A stretch of 64,000 nt of DNA from Solimonas sp. SE-A11 (GCF_030345715.1 NZ_JAUASX010000017.1:56002-120001), one strand, 5' to 3'. Shown: positions 41,383 to 50,267, counted from the first letter of the stretch. Numbers and translations: made by a program. The notes: a model not told the origin generated them from the letters alone.

Positions 41383-41401
41383 GATAATGATTCTCAATAT
41401 T
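41383..41401. promoter_or_regulatory. Probable Fur box
   Basis: GATAATGATTCTCAATATT matches the 19-bp Fur consensus GATAATGATAATCATTATC at 15 of 19 positions, with the first nine identical. It lies 41 nt upstream of the DUF2061 start and 21 nt upstream of the TauE/SafE start, so it could repress either gene when iron is plentiful. Confidence 0.75.
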
Positions 41402-41421
41402 GATGCCATTGATTTGTTCCT

Positions 41422-42219
41422 ATGGCGTCGATTGCCGGGGCCAATCGCCCCGGCCGTCCGGCCGTGAGCCCCGCCGAGGCCGCCCTGCTGGCCGGCGCCG
41501 CCTTCCTGGCCGGGGGACTCAATGCCCTGGCCGGCGGCGGCAGCTTCCTGACCCTGCCGGCACTGATGGCAGTGGGTGTGCCGCCGGTGGCCGCCAATGC
41601 CACCGGCACCGCCGCCCTGCTGCCCGGCTACCTCAGCGCCGCCTGGGCCTCGCGCCGGGACCTGGTGGCCCCGGCTGGGATGGGCCTGCCCATGCTGCTG
41701 GGCCTGGCCTTGCTCGGCGGCAGTGCCGGTGCCGCCCTGCTGCTGCTGACGCCGGACCGGCTCTTTGCCGGCCTCGCGCCGCTGCTGCTGCTGGCCGCCA
41801 CGCTGCTGTTCGCACTGCAGCCGCGCCTGCAGCGCCACCGCTCCGCCACCGTGCCGGCAACAGTGGCCGCCACCGTGATCCTGGCGGTGTGCCTCTACGG
41901 CGGCTACTTCAACGGCGGCCTGGGCATCCTGCTGCTGGCCGCGCTGTCGCTGCTGGGGGTGCGCGAGCTGCATCGCGCCAATGCCCTGAAGAACCTGGTC
42001 TCTGGCGTGCTCACCGCCATCGCCGTGGCGCTGTATGCCGCCGGCGACGCCGTGGGCTGGGGCCCGGCGCTGTGGATGATGCTGTTCGCCACCGCCGGCG
42101 GCTACGCCGGGGCGCGCTGGGCACGCCGCATCCCGCCGGCACGGCTGCGGGCCTTCATCGTGCTGTCCGGGCTGGTGATGGCCGCGCTGATCGCCCTGCG
42201 CCTGCGCGGGGCCGCATAA
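41422..42219 (+). CDS. TauE/SafE (TSUP) family transporter
   Basis: This 265-residue protein has about eight transmembrane helices and the TSUP family signatures in both halves: AAFLAGGLNALAGGGSFLTLPALMAVG near residue 28 and GGYFNGGLGILLLAALSLLG near 160. TSUP members export organic anions such as sulfite, sulfoacetate or thiosulfate. The first 16 residues (GANRPGRPAV) are not typical and a GTG at 41464 is a possible alternative start. It shares a Fur-box region with DUF2061 and lies 27 nt upstream of hldE. Confidence 0.85.
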   Translation: MASIAGANRPGRPAVSPAEAALLAGAAFLAGGLNALAGGGSFLTLPALMAVGVPPVAANATGTAALLPGYLSAAWASRRDLVAPAGMGLPMLLGLALLGGSAGAALLLLTPDRLFAGLAPLLLLAATLLFALQPRLQRHRSATVPATVAATVILAVCLYGGYFNGGLGILLLAALSLLGVRELHRANALKNLVSGVLTAIAVALYAAGDAVGWGPALWMMLFATAGGYAGARWARRIPPARLRAFIVLSGLVMAALIALRLRGAA

Positions 42220-42246
42220 CCATAGGAATGCAGGGACAAATCAAGG

Positions 42247-43758
42247 ATGATGGGCGCCGGTCCGCGCATATGGGAGAACTGGCTTTTGAGGGATGAAGTG
42301 CACTACCTGCAGGGTATCGTCGCGCGGCACTGGCCGCAGGCCCGGGTCCTGATCCTGGGCGACGTCATCCTCGACAAGTACACCTACGGCCGCGTCGAGC
42401 GCATTTCTCCCGAAGCGCCGGTGCCGGTGGTGCGCGCCGACCGCAGCAGCGAACAGCCGGGCGGCGCCGCCAACGTCGCCATGAACGTGGTCGCCATGGG
42501 CGGCAAGGCCACCCTCATCGGCTTCACCGGCCAGGACGCGGACCGCGACCTGCTGCAACGCCAACTGGCCGAGGCCGGCGTGGAAGCCGCCCTGGTCGCC
42601 GTGGCAGGCACGCCCACCACCGCCAAGCTGCGCGTGCTGGCCGGCCAGCACCAGATCGTGCGCCTGGATCACGAATCCACCGCCGAGCGCCCCGCCGCCG
42701 CCTACGCGGAACTGCTGCAGCTCTTCGAAGCCGCCCTGCCCTCCGCCCAGGTCGTGATCCTGTCCGACTACGCCAAGGGCGTGCTGACCGAGGCGGTCTG
42801 CAAGCGCGCCATCGCGCTGGCTCGCCAGGCCGGCGTGCCGGTGCTGGTGGACCCCAAGTCGCGCGATTTCTCGCGCTACGCCGGCGCCACCACCATCTGC
42901 CCCAACCGCAGCGAGCTGGCCCTGGCCACCGGCGTGCAGGGCAGCCCCGAGCAGGAGCTGCAGGCCGGCCAGCACTATGTGGCGGAGCTGGGACTGTCCT
43001 ACCTGACGGTGACAATGAGCGAGAAGGGCATCTACCTGCTCTGGCCCGAGCGCCGTCACCACGCGCCGGCCGTGGCGCGCCAGGTGTTCGACGTCTCCGG
43101 CGCCGGTGACACCGTGATCGCCTCGCTGGCGCTCTGCGCCGCCGCGGGCGTCCCTCCCGAACAGGCCGCGGGCCTGGCCAACCTCGCCGCCGGCATCGTC
43201 GTCGCCAAGGTCGGCACCGTACCCGCCTCGTCCGGCGAGCTGCTGTCGGAGCTGCGCGCTCTTAGCGCCGACGCCTCCGACCGCAAGGCCATGAGCCTGC
43301 CGGAGCTGGCGGAGAAGACCGCCGCCTGGCGCGCCGCGGGCCAGAAGGTGGTCTTCACCAACGGCTGCTTCGACCTGGTCCACGTCGGCCACGTCACCCT
43401 GCTGGAACAGTGCCGCGAGTTCGGCACCCGGCTGGTGGTGGGCATCAACAGCGACGCCTCGGTCTCGCGACTCAAGGGGCCCACCCGCCCGATCATCGGC
43501 GAGCAGCAGCGCGCCCGCCTGCTGTCGGCGCTGGCGGTGACCGACGCCGTGGTGATCTTCGACGAGCCCACGCCGATCGAGGTCATCAAGGCCATCCGGC
43601 CGGACGTGCTGGTCAAGGGCGGCGACTACACCGAGGCCACCGTCGTCGGCGCGCCGGAAGTGCGCAGCTGGGGCGGCCGCGTGGAGCTGGTGCCGCTGGT
43701 GGAAGGCTTCAGCACCAGCGACATCGTGCGACGCATCACCGCGCAGGCCAAGGCCTGA
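42247..43758 (+). CDS. hldE: Bifunctional heptose kinase/ADP-heptose synthase HldE
   Basis: This 503-residue protein has an N-terminal ribokinase-type domain (VLILGDVILDKYTYG, ISPEAPVPVV, FDVSGAGDTVIASLA) that phosphorylates heptose-7-phosphate at C1. The C-terminal nucleotidyltransferase domain (VVFTNGCFDLVHVGHVTLLEQ, VVGINSDASVSRLKG) adds AMP from ATP to give ADP-heptose for the LPS inner core. Two starts are possible: ATG 42247, and GTG 42298 with GAGGGA 4 nt upstream, which would give 486 residues and fits the usual family N-terminus better. gmhB follows 22 nt later. Confidence 0.94.
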   Translation: MMGAGPRIWENWLLRDEVHYLQGIVARHWPQARVLILGDVILDKYTYGRVERISPEAPVPVVRADRSSEQPGGAANVAMNVVAMGGKATLIGFTGQDADRDLLQRQLAEAGVEAALVAVAGTPTTAKLRVLAGQHQIVRLDHESTAERPAAAYAELLQLFEAALPSAQVVILSDYAKGVLTEAVCKRAIALARQAGVPVLVDPKSRDFSRYAGATTICPNRSELALATGVQGSPEQELQAGQHYVAELGLSYLTVTMSEKGIYLLWPERRHHAPAVARQVFDVSGAGDTVIASLALCAAAGVPPEQAAGLANLAAGIVVAKVGTVPASSGELLSELRALSADASDRKAMSLPELAEKTAAWRAAGQKVVFTNGCFDLVHVGHVTLLEQCREFGTRLVVGINSDASVSRLKGPTRPIIGEQQRARLLSALAVTDAVVIFDEPTPIEVIKAIRPDVLVKGGDYTEATVVGAPEVRSWGGRVELVPLVEGFSTSDIVRRITAQAKA

Positions 43759-43780
43759 CGCCCATTCCCGGAGCGCGATC

Positions 43781-44308
43781 CTGAAGGCGGCATTCCTCGA
43801 CCGTGACGGCGTCATCAACGTCGACTCGGGCTACGTCTACCGCTGGGAGGACTTCGCGTTCCTGCCCGGCGCCGTCGGCGCCATGCGCCGGCTCGCCGCC
43901 GCGGGCTACGCCCTGGTGGTGGTCACCAACCAGTCCGGCATCGCCCGCGGCATGTACACCGAGCCGCAGTACCAAGCCCTGACCGCGCAGCTGCGGCAGG
44001 CACTGGCGGCCGAGGGCGTAGCGCTCGCCGCGGTCTACCACTGCCCGCACCTGCCCGGCGGCAGCGTCGCCGCCTATGCCCGCGACTGCGACTGCCGCAA
44101 ACCCGCGCCCGGCATGCTGCTGCGCGCGCAGCAGGAGCTAGGCATCGACATGGCCGCCTCCCTGATGGTGGGCGACAAACCCTCCGACATCGAGGCCGCA
44201 CGCGCGGCCGGCGTCGGCCGCGCCTACCTGGTGGGCCGCGCGCAGACACCTGCAGACGGGCACTTCGCCGACTTGGCAGCCTGCGTCGATGCCCTGGTGC
44301 CGACATGA
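43781..44308 (+). CDS. gmhB: D-glycero-beta-D-manno-heptose 1,7-bisphosphate 7-phosphatase GmhB
   Basis: This HAD phosphatase removes the C7 phosphate of heptose bisphosphate between the two HldE steps. The N-terminal catalytic motif AAFLDRDGVINVDSGYV has the nucleophile Asp7 and acid Asp9, and the zinc loop is CPHLPGG then RDCDCRKPAPGM, typical of GmhB. The frame holds no ATG, GTG or TTG upstream near this motif; the codon where homologs have Met is CTG at 43781, with GGAG 7 nt upstream. A CTG start is therefore most likely, giving 175 residues. Any start at an internal ATG (43883) would delete the active site. It is coupled to the AGE epimerase gene. Confidence 0.88.
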   Translation: MKAAFLDRDGVINVDSGYVYRWEDFAFLPGAVGAMRRLAAAGYALVVVTNQSGIARGMYTEPQYQALTAQLRQALAAEGVALAAVYHCPHLPGGSVAAYARDCDCRKPAPGMLLRAQQELGIDMAASLMVGDKPSDIEAARAAGVGRAYLVGRAQTPADGHFADLAACVDALVPT

Positions 44309-45417
44309 GCGAGACCCAACTGCGCGAAGCCGCCGCCTGGTCGCGCCGCTGGCTGTTCGAGTCCGCCCTGCCCCTGTGGTGGCAGGCCGGCGCCGACCAC
44401 GTCGGAGGCGGCTTCCACGAGAAGCTCGACCTGCAGGGCCGCCCGGTCGGCACGCCGACACGCGTGCGCGTGCAGGCGCGCCAGCTCTACGTCTACGCCG
44501 AGGCCGGACGCCTGGGCTGGACAGGCCCCTGGCGTGCCGCCATGGAACACGCCCTGGACTTCATGTTGCGCGAATACGCCCGTGGCGACGGCCTGTTCCG
44601 CAGCAACCGCGGCGGCAGCGACTCGGACCTGGATATCTATGACCAGGCTTTCGTGCTGTTCGCGCTGTCACAGGCCTATGTCGCGGATGGGAAGCCGGCG
44701 GAACTGCTGCGTCTGGCCCGCGCGCTGGTGGAGCGTCTCGATGCCCTGTTGGCCCACCCGCTGGGCGGCTACGAGGAAGCCCGCCCTCGCCGCCTGCCGC
44801 TGCGCTCAAACCCGCACATGCACCTGCTGGAAGCTCTGCTGGCCTGGGTGGATCTGGGCGTGGACCTGCCCTTTCGCGAGCGCGCCCTGCAGATCGTGGC
44901 ACTAGGCAGCCGGCGGCTGATCGATCCTGCCACCGGTGCGGTGGGCGAATTCTTCGACGGCGACTGGTGCTTTGCCGCGGGGCCCGAGGGCGAGGTGCGT
45001 GAGCCCGGCCACCAGTTCGAGTGGGCGTTCCTGATGGATCAGTCGCAGCGCCTGCTCGGCAGCGACACCTCCGCGCAGGGTCGCGCGCTGGAACACTTCG
45101 GCAGTCGCCACGGCATCGACTTACAGCGCGGAGTGGCGATCGCAGCCGTGGACGCCGCCGGTCGCCCTGTCGACCGCCGTGCGCGGCTCTGGGCCCAGAC
45201 CGAACGGCTGCGCACCAGCCTGTTGATGGAGACCAGCCCCGGCGCCAGTTCCCTGGCGGCCTTTGCCACCCTGCAGCGCTTCCTCTCCACGCCAGTGAAC
45301 GGGCTCTGGTGGGAATGGATGGCGGCAGACGGCGAGTTTGTCCGCGAGCCCTCGCCCGCCACCTCGCTGTATCACGTCATGACGGCACTGTCGGACCTGT
45401 GCCGGCGCTATCCCTAG
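44305..45417 (+). CDS. AGE-family sugar epimerase/isomerase
   Basis: This 370-residue protein has the (alpha/alpha)6 barrel of N-acylglucosamine 2-epimerase/YihS-type enzymes: GGGFHEKLDLQGRPV, RVRVQARQLYVYAEAGRLG, YDQAFVLFALSQAY and a His-containing REPGHQFEWAFLMDQ near residue 240, with LYHVMTALSDL at the end. Members interconvert C2 epimers or aldose/ketose sugars without cofactor. Here it overlaps gmhB by 4 nt in an ADP-heptose operon, so it may act on a heptose or related sugar (inference); N-acylglucosamine or mannose are alternatives. Confidence 0.85.
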   Translation: MSETQLREAAAWSRRWLFESALPLWWQAGADHVGGGFHEKLDLQGRPVGTPTRVRVQARQLYVYAEAGRLGWTGPWRAAMEHALDFMLREYARGDGLFRSNRGGSDSDLDIYDQAFVLFALSQAYVADGKPAELLRLARALVERLDALLAHPLGGYEEARPRRLPLRSNPHMHLLEALLAWVDLGVDLPFRERALQIVALGSRRLIDPATGAVGEFFDGDWCFAAGPEGEVREPGHQFEWAFLMDQSQRLLGSDTSAQGRALEHFGSRHGIDLQRGVAIAAVDAAGRPVDRRARLWAQTERLRTSLLMETSPGASSLAAFATLQRFLSTPVNGLWWEWMAADGEFVREPSPATSLYHVMTALSDLCRRYP

Positions 45418-45761
45418 CTGCGGAAGATGAAATACACCGCGCCGCACATGCAAAGCGCCGCCCACAGGTAGTCCAGCTTGATCGGCTGCTTCATGTACAG
45501 CACCACGAAGGGCACGAACACGCTCAGCGTGATTACCTCCTGCAGGATCTTCAACTGCGGTAGCGTCAGCGCCGTGTAGCCGATGCGGTTGGCAGGCACC
45601 TGCAGCAGGTACTCGAACAGGGCGATGCCCCAACTGAGCAACGCCGCGATGATCCAGGGCTTGTCGCGCATGTCCTTCAGGTGCGCGTACCAGGCCATGG
45701 TCATGAAGATGTTGGACAGCACCAGCAGGCCGGTCGTCTGCCCCAGAACGCTCCAGTTCAT
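45414..45761 (-). CDS. DMT-like DUF486 membrane protein
   Basis: This 115-residue protein has four transmembrane helices and the DUF486 pattern: SNIFMTMAWYAHLKDMRDKPW, SWGIALFEYLLQVPANRIGY, LKILQEVITLSVFVPFVVLYM and a final YLWAALCMCGAVYFIFR. It resembles the small multidrug-resistance type fold of the drug/metabolite transporter group but lacks the SMR Glu motif. Function unknown. It is convergent with the AGE epimerase, overlapping by 4 nt. Confidence 0.85.
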   Translation of the reverse strand: MNWSVLGQTTGLLVLSNIFMTMAWYAHLKDMRDKPWIIAALLSWGIALFEYLLQVPANRIGYTALTLPQLKILQEVITLSVFVPFVVLYMKQPIKLDYLWAALCMCGAVYFIFRS

Positions 45762-45789
45762 TGCTCTCCCCGAGACACAAGCCGTAATG

Positions 45790-45820
45790 AAAAAGCCCCG
45801 CCGGTTGGCGGGGCTTTTTT
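45790..45820. terminator. Bidirectional-looking terminator
   Basis: The 13-bp perfect stem AAAAAGCCCCGCC/GGCGGGGCTTTTT has a GGTT loop, with A and T runs on both sides. It ends the yccA-like transcript (minus strand), whose stop is 14 nt away. Confidence 0.85.
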
Positions 45821-45833
45821 ATACCTCATTGCC

Positions 45834-46559
45834 TCAATCGTCGTTGGCGACGCCCATCAGGTGCAGCAGGCTGGTGAAGAGGTTGTAGATCGACACGTAC
45901 AGCGTGGTGGTGGCGAGGATGTAGTTGGTCTCGCCGCCGTTCACGATCTCGCCGGTCTGGTACAGGATGATGCCGCAGGCGAACAGCGCGAACAGGGACG
46001 ACAGCGCCAGGTGCAGCGGCTGCAGGTAGAAGCCGAACAGCGAGGCGCCCACCATCACGAGGCTGGCCACCAGCAGCAGGATCATGCCGCTGAACAGGAA
46101 GCCGCGCATGAAGCTGAAGTCACGCTTGGTCTTCACCGCGTAGGCCGACAGGGCCACGAAGATCGTGCCGGTCATGCCCAGCGCCATCATCACCGTCTGC
46201 GCGCCATTGGCCATGCCGAGGTAGCGGTTGATGATCGGGCCCAGGCCGAAGCCGAGCAGGCCCGTCACCGCGAACACCACCCAGATGCCCGACGAGGAGT
46301 TGGCGGTGCGCGGCACCACGAACCACAGCAGGCCCATCGACACCAGCGAGCAGACCATGCTGATGCCGTAGCCCACGCCCACCGCCATCGACACGCCGGC
46401 CATCACGGCGCTGAACAGCAGCGTCATCGACAGCAGCAGGTAGGTATTGCGCAGCACCTTGTTGGCGGCATCGGCCGTGGTGTCGCGTACCAGCGGCGTG
46501 CTGCGCGGCTGCGCGCCGCTGCTCACCGGGACGGGACGGAGTTCATTGTTCCAGCTCAT
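45834..46559 (-). CDS. yccA: Bax inhibitor-1 / YccA family membrane protein
   Basis: This 241-residue protein has seven transmembrane helices and the Bax-inhibitor-1 signature. It begins LRNTYLLLSMTLLFSAVMAG and has LGFGLGPIINRYLG, YAVKTKRDFSFMRGFLF and the C-terminal LYVSIYNLFTSLLHLMGVANDD with the family's Asp-rich end. YccA inhibits the FtsH protease in E. coli. GGAGA lies upstream of the ATG. A 13-bp-stem terminator follows its stop. Confidence 0.92.
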   Translation of the reverse strand: MSWNNELRPVPVSSGAQPRSTPLVRDTTADAANKVLRNTYLLLSMTLLFSAVMAGVSMAVGVGYGISMVCSLVSMGLLWFVVPRTANSSSGIWVVFAVTGLLGFGLGPIINRYLGMANGAQTVMMALGMTGTIFVALSAYAVKTKRDFSFMRGFLFSGMILLLVASLVMVGASLFGFYLQPLHLALSSLFALFACGIILYQTGEIVNGGETNYILATTTLYVSIYNLFTSLLHLMGVANDD

Positions 46560-46600
46560 GGCGGTCTCCTTGGGATCGCGAGAGTTTCGAGGGTTTCAGG

Positions 46601-47236
46601 TCAGAACGGTATCACGGAGGGCTTGCGCGTGTAATGCAGGTAGCCCGCATTGGCGCCCGCGCGCAGGCCCACGCCGGTGCGCATCGGCGCCATCACGATA
46701 TTGCCGCTCTGCTGGTAGTTCACACCGATGCCGGCGGCAAGATAAAGGCTGCCTTCCACGCCGGGGAAGCGCTGGAACAGCTGGCCGGTATTGCGCAGGT
46801 TGTACACCAGGGTCACGACCTTGGAGGCATTGCCACCCCAGTCCCAGCCCACCGACGGACCCTGCCAGTACACTGGCATGCTATCGCCGCCCTTGTACTG
46901 CAGCGTACCGCGGCCATAGCGCAAGCCGACCACCACGGCGCCGGAGCCTTCCTCGCCGATGATGTAGGCGTTGGGACGGCCATATTGGGCGAAGACCTTC
47001 TCCACGGCCTGCGCCACGTCGGCGGAGGCCTTGCCGAAGAACTTCGAGGCCTCGGCCACGATCTCCTCGCTGGAATAGGTTTCCTGGCCGACCGGGGCAT
47101 CGGCGGGGGTCGTTTCCGCGGGCACGGCGGTTTCCTGGACCGGCGCCTGGGCATCGCCCGGGGCGCTGCTGATCGGTTCCATGCTCTGGCAGGCTGCCAG
47201 CAGCAGTACGGCGGGCAGCAAGATGAGGGATCGCAT
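46601..47236 (-). CDS. DUF1134 (EipA-like) lipoprotein
   Basis: This 211-residue protein has a lipoprotein signal (LLPAVLLLAACQS) and a Pro/Thr-rich linker, then the DUF1134 domain from about residue 55: YSSEEIVAEASKFFG, VFAQYGRPNAYIIGEEGSGA, LRYGRGTLQYK, MPVYWQGPSVGWDWGGNASK. In Brucella the DUF1134 protein EipA is a periplasmic envelope-integrity protein. Here a lipid anchor replaces the simple signal peptide. It lies upstream of yccA by 41 nt on the same strand. Confidence 0.88.
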   Translation of the reverse strand: MRSLILLPAVLLLAACQSMEPISSAPGDAQAPVQETAVPAETTPADAPVGQETYSSEEIVAEASKFFGKASADVAQAVEKVFAQYGRPNAYIIGEEGSGAVVVGLRYGRGTLQYKGGDSMPVYWQGPSVGWDWGGNASKVVTLVYNLRNTGQLFQRFPGVEGSLYLAAGIGVNYQQSGNIVMAPMRTGVGLRAGANAGYLHYTRKPSVIPF

Positions 47237-47451
47237 GCGGGACGGCTCCTTTTGTCCTTAGGCCTGTGTCGGCTGATTCTGCGTCATGCAGACCGTTCAA
47301 ACCAGCAGGAAGTTCCGGCGTCCCTAACGCAAACCACTGAAAACACTGTGACAAGATTTTTTCCGCACCTGTGTCCCTACGGCAATAGCCTTGAAATGGG
47401 CGGCTTTGGATAATCCCGCTTATCCAAACCTTGCCCTGCAGGAGTGACACC

Positions 47452-48735
47452 ATGAAGTACGGCCGCCGCGTCGCCATCATCGGTGGTTCGCGCATCCCCT
47501 TCGCGCGTTCCAACACCGCCTACTCCACCAAGTCCAACCAGGACATGCTGACCGCCTCCCTCAAGGGCCTGGTCGACAAGTATCAGCTGCACGGCGAGCG
47601 CATCGGCGAAGTGCAGGCCGGCGCGGTGCTCAAGCACTCGCGCGACTTCAACCTGACCCGCGAGTCCGTGCTGTCGTCCGGCCTGGCGCCGGAAACCGCC
47701 GCGGCCGACGTGCAGATGGCCTGCGGCACCGGCCTGGCCGCCGCCATCAACATCGCCAACAAGATCGCCCTGGGCCAGATCGAGTCCGGCATCGCCGGCG
47801 GCGTGGACACCACCTCCGACGCGCCGATCGCCGTGGGCGAGAAGCTGCGCAAGATCCTGCTCGAAGTGAACCGCGCCAAGACCGGCGCCCAGCGCTTTGC
47901 CGCGCTGAGCAAGTTCCGCCCGGCCATGCTGGCCCCGGCCATCCCCACCAACGGCGAGCCGCGCACCCGCATGAGCATGGGCGAGCACTGCGAAGTCATG
48001 GTCAAGGAATGGAAGATCCCGCGCGAAGCGCAGGACCAGCTGGCCTATGAGTCGCACCAGAAGGCCGCCCGCGCCTGGGAAGCCGGCTTCTATGCCGACC
48101 TCGTGGTGCCCTTCGCCGGCCTGGAGCGCGACAACAACCTGCGCCCGGACATCTCGATCGAGAAGATCTCCACGCTCGGCCCCGCCTTTGACCGCAAGTC
48201 CGGCCAGGGCACGCTGACCGCCGCCAACTCCACCCCGCTGACCGACGGCGCCTCCACCGTGCTGCTGGCCTCGGAAGACTGGGCCAAGGCCCGCGGCCTG
48301 AAGCCTCAGGCCTACCTGACCCACGTCGAGACCGCCGCCGTGGACTTCGTCAACAAGAAGGAAGGCCTGCTGATGGCCCCGGCCTACGCCGTGCCGCGCA
48401 TGCTGGAGCGCGCCGGCATCAGCCTGCAGGACTTCGACTTCTACGAGATCCACGAAGCCTTCGCCGGCCAGGTGCTCTGCACCCTCAAGGCCTGGGAAGA
48501 CCCCAAGTTCTGCAAGGAGCGCCTGGGCCTGTCGCAGCCGCTGGGTTCCATCGACCGCTCGCGCATGAACATCAAGGGTTCCAGCCTCGCGGCCGGCCAC
48601 CCCTTCGCCGCCACCGGCGGCCGCATCCTGGCCACGCTGGCCAAGATCATCGCCGAGAACGGCCACAAGGGCCGCGGCCTGATCTCCATCTGCGCCGCGG
48701 GTGGTCAGGGCGTCGTCGCCATCGTGGAGGGCTGA
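47452..48735 (+). CDS. fadI: Acetyl-CoA C-acyltransferase (FadI-type thiolase)
   Basis: This 427-residue thiolase has the acyl-accepting Cys91 in QMACGTGLAAAIN, the His in YEIHEAFAGQVLCT, and the C-terminal base Cys414 in ISICAAGGQG. SSLAAGHPFAATGGR gives the other catalytic His. FadI-type thiolases catalyse the last step of fatty acid beta-oxidation as partner of a FadJ-type enzyme; no hydratase/dehydrogenase gene is next to it. GGAG lies 8 nt upstream of ATG 47452. It is divergent from the DUF1134 gene, and two hairpins lie downstream. Confidence 0.92.
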   Translation: MKYGRRVAIIGGSRIPFARSNTAYSTKSNQDMLTASLKGLVDKYQLHGERIGEVQAGAVLKHSRDFNLTRESVLSSGLAPETAAADVQMACGTGLAAAINIANKIALGQIESGIAGGVDTTSDAPIAVGEKLRKILLEVNRAKTGAQRFAALSKFRPAMLAPAIPTNGEPRTRMSMGEHCEVMVKEWKIPREAQDQLAYESHQKAARAWEAGFYADLVVPFAGLERDNNLRPDISIEKISTLGPAFDRKSGQGTLTAANSTPLTDGASTVLLASEDWAKARGLKPQAYLTHVETAAVDFVNKKEGLLMAPAYAVPRMLERAGISLQDFDFYEIHEAFAGQVLCTLKAWEDPKFCKERLGLSQPLGSIDRSRMNIKGSSLAAGHPFAATGGRILATLAKIIAENGHKGRGLISICAAGGQGVVAIVEG

Positions 48736-48747
48736 GCCGGGGCTGTC

Positions 48748-48773
48748 GGGGAGTGCCTTGAATGGCACTCCCC
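48748..48773 (+). terminator. Hairpin downstream of fadI
   Basis: The 10-bp stem GGGGAGTGCC/GGCACTCCCC with a 6-nt loop lies 13 nt after the fadI stop. There is no T-run, so it may be an mRNA-stabilising hairpin instead of a terminator. Confidence 0.5.
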
Positions 48774-48863
48774 GCCGGCGAAGGCCCGGCCATGGATGGC
48801 CGATCAGATAACCCATGCCTCGCCATGGACGGCGCCACCGAACGACCTTGGTGGACGAGCTGT

Positions 48864-48900
48864 AACGAACAGGGCCCGCTCGCGCGGGCCCTGTTCGTTT
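48864..48900 (+). terminator. Strong hairpin with T-tract upstream of chrA
   Basis: A 16-bp perfect stem (AACGAACAGGGCCCGC and its complement) with a TCGC loop ends in TTT. It lies 30 nt before the chrA ATG and probably insulates chrA from read-through of fadI. Confidence 0.7.
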
Positions 48901-48929
48901 GGCCAGCCGCTTCTCCATAATCCGCGGAC

Positions 48930-50267
48930 ATGACGACCGCACCCGCCCCCTCCCTCCGCGAAGCCCTCCTGGTCTGGCTCAAGATCGGTTTCCTCAGTTT
49001 CGGTGGGCCGGCCGGGCAGATCGCGCTGATGCACCGCATGCTGGTGGAGGAGCGCAAGTGGATCTCGGAGACGCGGTTCCTGCATGCGCTGAACTACTGC
49101 ATGCTGCTGCCCGGCCCAGAGGCCCAGCAGCTCGCCACCTACGTCGGCTGGCTGCTGCACCGGACCTGGGGCGGCATCGTCGCCGGCGTGCTGTTCGTGC
49201 TGCCCGGCTTCCTGTTGATGGTCGCCATCGCCGCCGTCTACGTGATCTACGGCGAACTCGGCTGGGTGCAGGGCCTGCTGTTCGGCATGCAGGCGGCGAC
49301 ACTGGCCATCGTCATCGAGGCCGTCATCCGTGTCGGCAAGAAGGCGCTCAAGACCCGCGCGCTGTGGTGGCTGGCCGGCATCGCCTTCCTCGCCATCTTT
49401 GCGCTGCACATCCCCTTCCCCCTGATCGTGCTCGGCGCCGCGCTGATCGGCTTGGCCGCGGCACGCTGGTCACCGCAGTGGCTGCCGCCGCCACCCAAGC
49501 CCGGCGACGAGGACCACGATCCGGTCCCCGCGCACGCGCATCCCTCGCAACCCGCCTGGACACTGAAGCTGCTGCTGGCCGGTGCCGCACTCTGGGGGCT
49601 GCCGATCCTGCTGCTGTTCGTGTTCCTCGGCGCACGGCACGTCTTCACGCAGGAGGCCGTGTTCTTCAGCAAGATGGCCATCGTGACCTTCGGCGGCGCC
49701 TACGCCGTGCTCGCCTACATGACGCAGCAGGCGGTGGACCGCTACGGCTGGCTGATGCCGGGCGAGATGGTCCAGGGCCTGGCCCTGGCCGAGACCACGC
49801 CGGGCCCGCTGATCCTGGTGCTGACCTACGTCGGCTTCCTGGGCGCCTGGCGCGACCCCGGCAGCCTCGACCCGCTGCTGTCCGGCGCGCTCGGCGCCAC
49901 GCTCTCCACCTGGGTCACCTTCGTGCCCTGTTTCCTGTGGATCTTCCTGGGGGCGCCCTACATCGAACGCCTGCGCGGCAACCCCCAGCTCAATGCCGCG
50001 CTCACGGGCATCACCGCCGCCGTGGTCGGCGTGATCCTGAACCTGTCGATCTGGTTCGCGCTTCACGTGCTGTTCCGCCAGATCGGCGACTGGCAGGCCG
50101 GCCCGCTGCGCCTGCCCTTGCCCAACCTGGGCTCGCTGGACGCGGTTGCCCTGGCCCTGGGCGCCGGTGCCATGCTGGCGATGCTGCGCTTCCACGTGAG
50201 CCTGCTGAAGGTACTGGCCATCTGCGCCGCGGCGGGGCTGGCAATGAAACTTTCCGGGCTGGCTTGA
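48930..50267 (+). CDS. chrA: Chromate transporter ChrA
   Basis: This 445-residue membrane protein is a long-chain CHR transporter made of two homologous halves. The first half has LKIGFLSFGGPAGQIALMHRMLVEE, the second FSKMAIVTFGGAYAVLAYMTQQAV and LPGPEAQQLATY/ETTPGPLILVLTYVGF as the paired Pro-Gly motifs. About twelve transmembrane helices are expected. It exports chromate driven by the proton gradient. A hydrophilic loop (PPPPKPGDEDHDPVPAHAHPS) separates the halves. No chrB is adjacent. Confidence 0.92.
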   Translation: MTTAPAPSLREALLVWLKIGFLSFGGPAGQIALMHRMLVEERKWISETRFLHALNYCMLLPGPEAQQLATYVGWLLHRTWGGIVAGVLFVLPGFLLMVAIAAVYVIYGELGWVQGLLFGMQAATLAIVIEAVIRVGKKALKTRALWWLAGIAFLAIFALHIPFPLIVLGAALIGLAAARWSPQWLPPPPKPGDEDHDPVPAHAHPSQPAWTLKLLLAGAALWGLPILLLFVFLGARHVFTQEAVFFSKMAIVTFGGAYAVLAYMTQQAVDRYGWLMPGEMVQGLALAETTPGPLILVLTYVGFLGAWRDPGSLDPLLSGALGATLSTWVTFVPCFLWIFLGAPYIERLRGNPQLNAALTGITAAVVGVILNLSIWFALHVLFRQIGDWQAGPLRLPLPNLGSLDAVALALGAGAMLAMLRFHVSLLKVLAICAAAGLAMKLSGLA

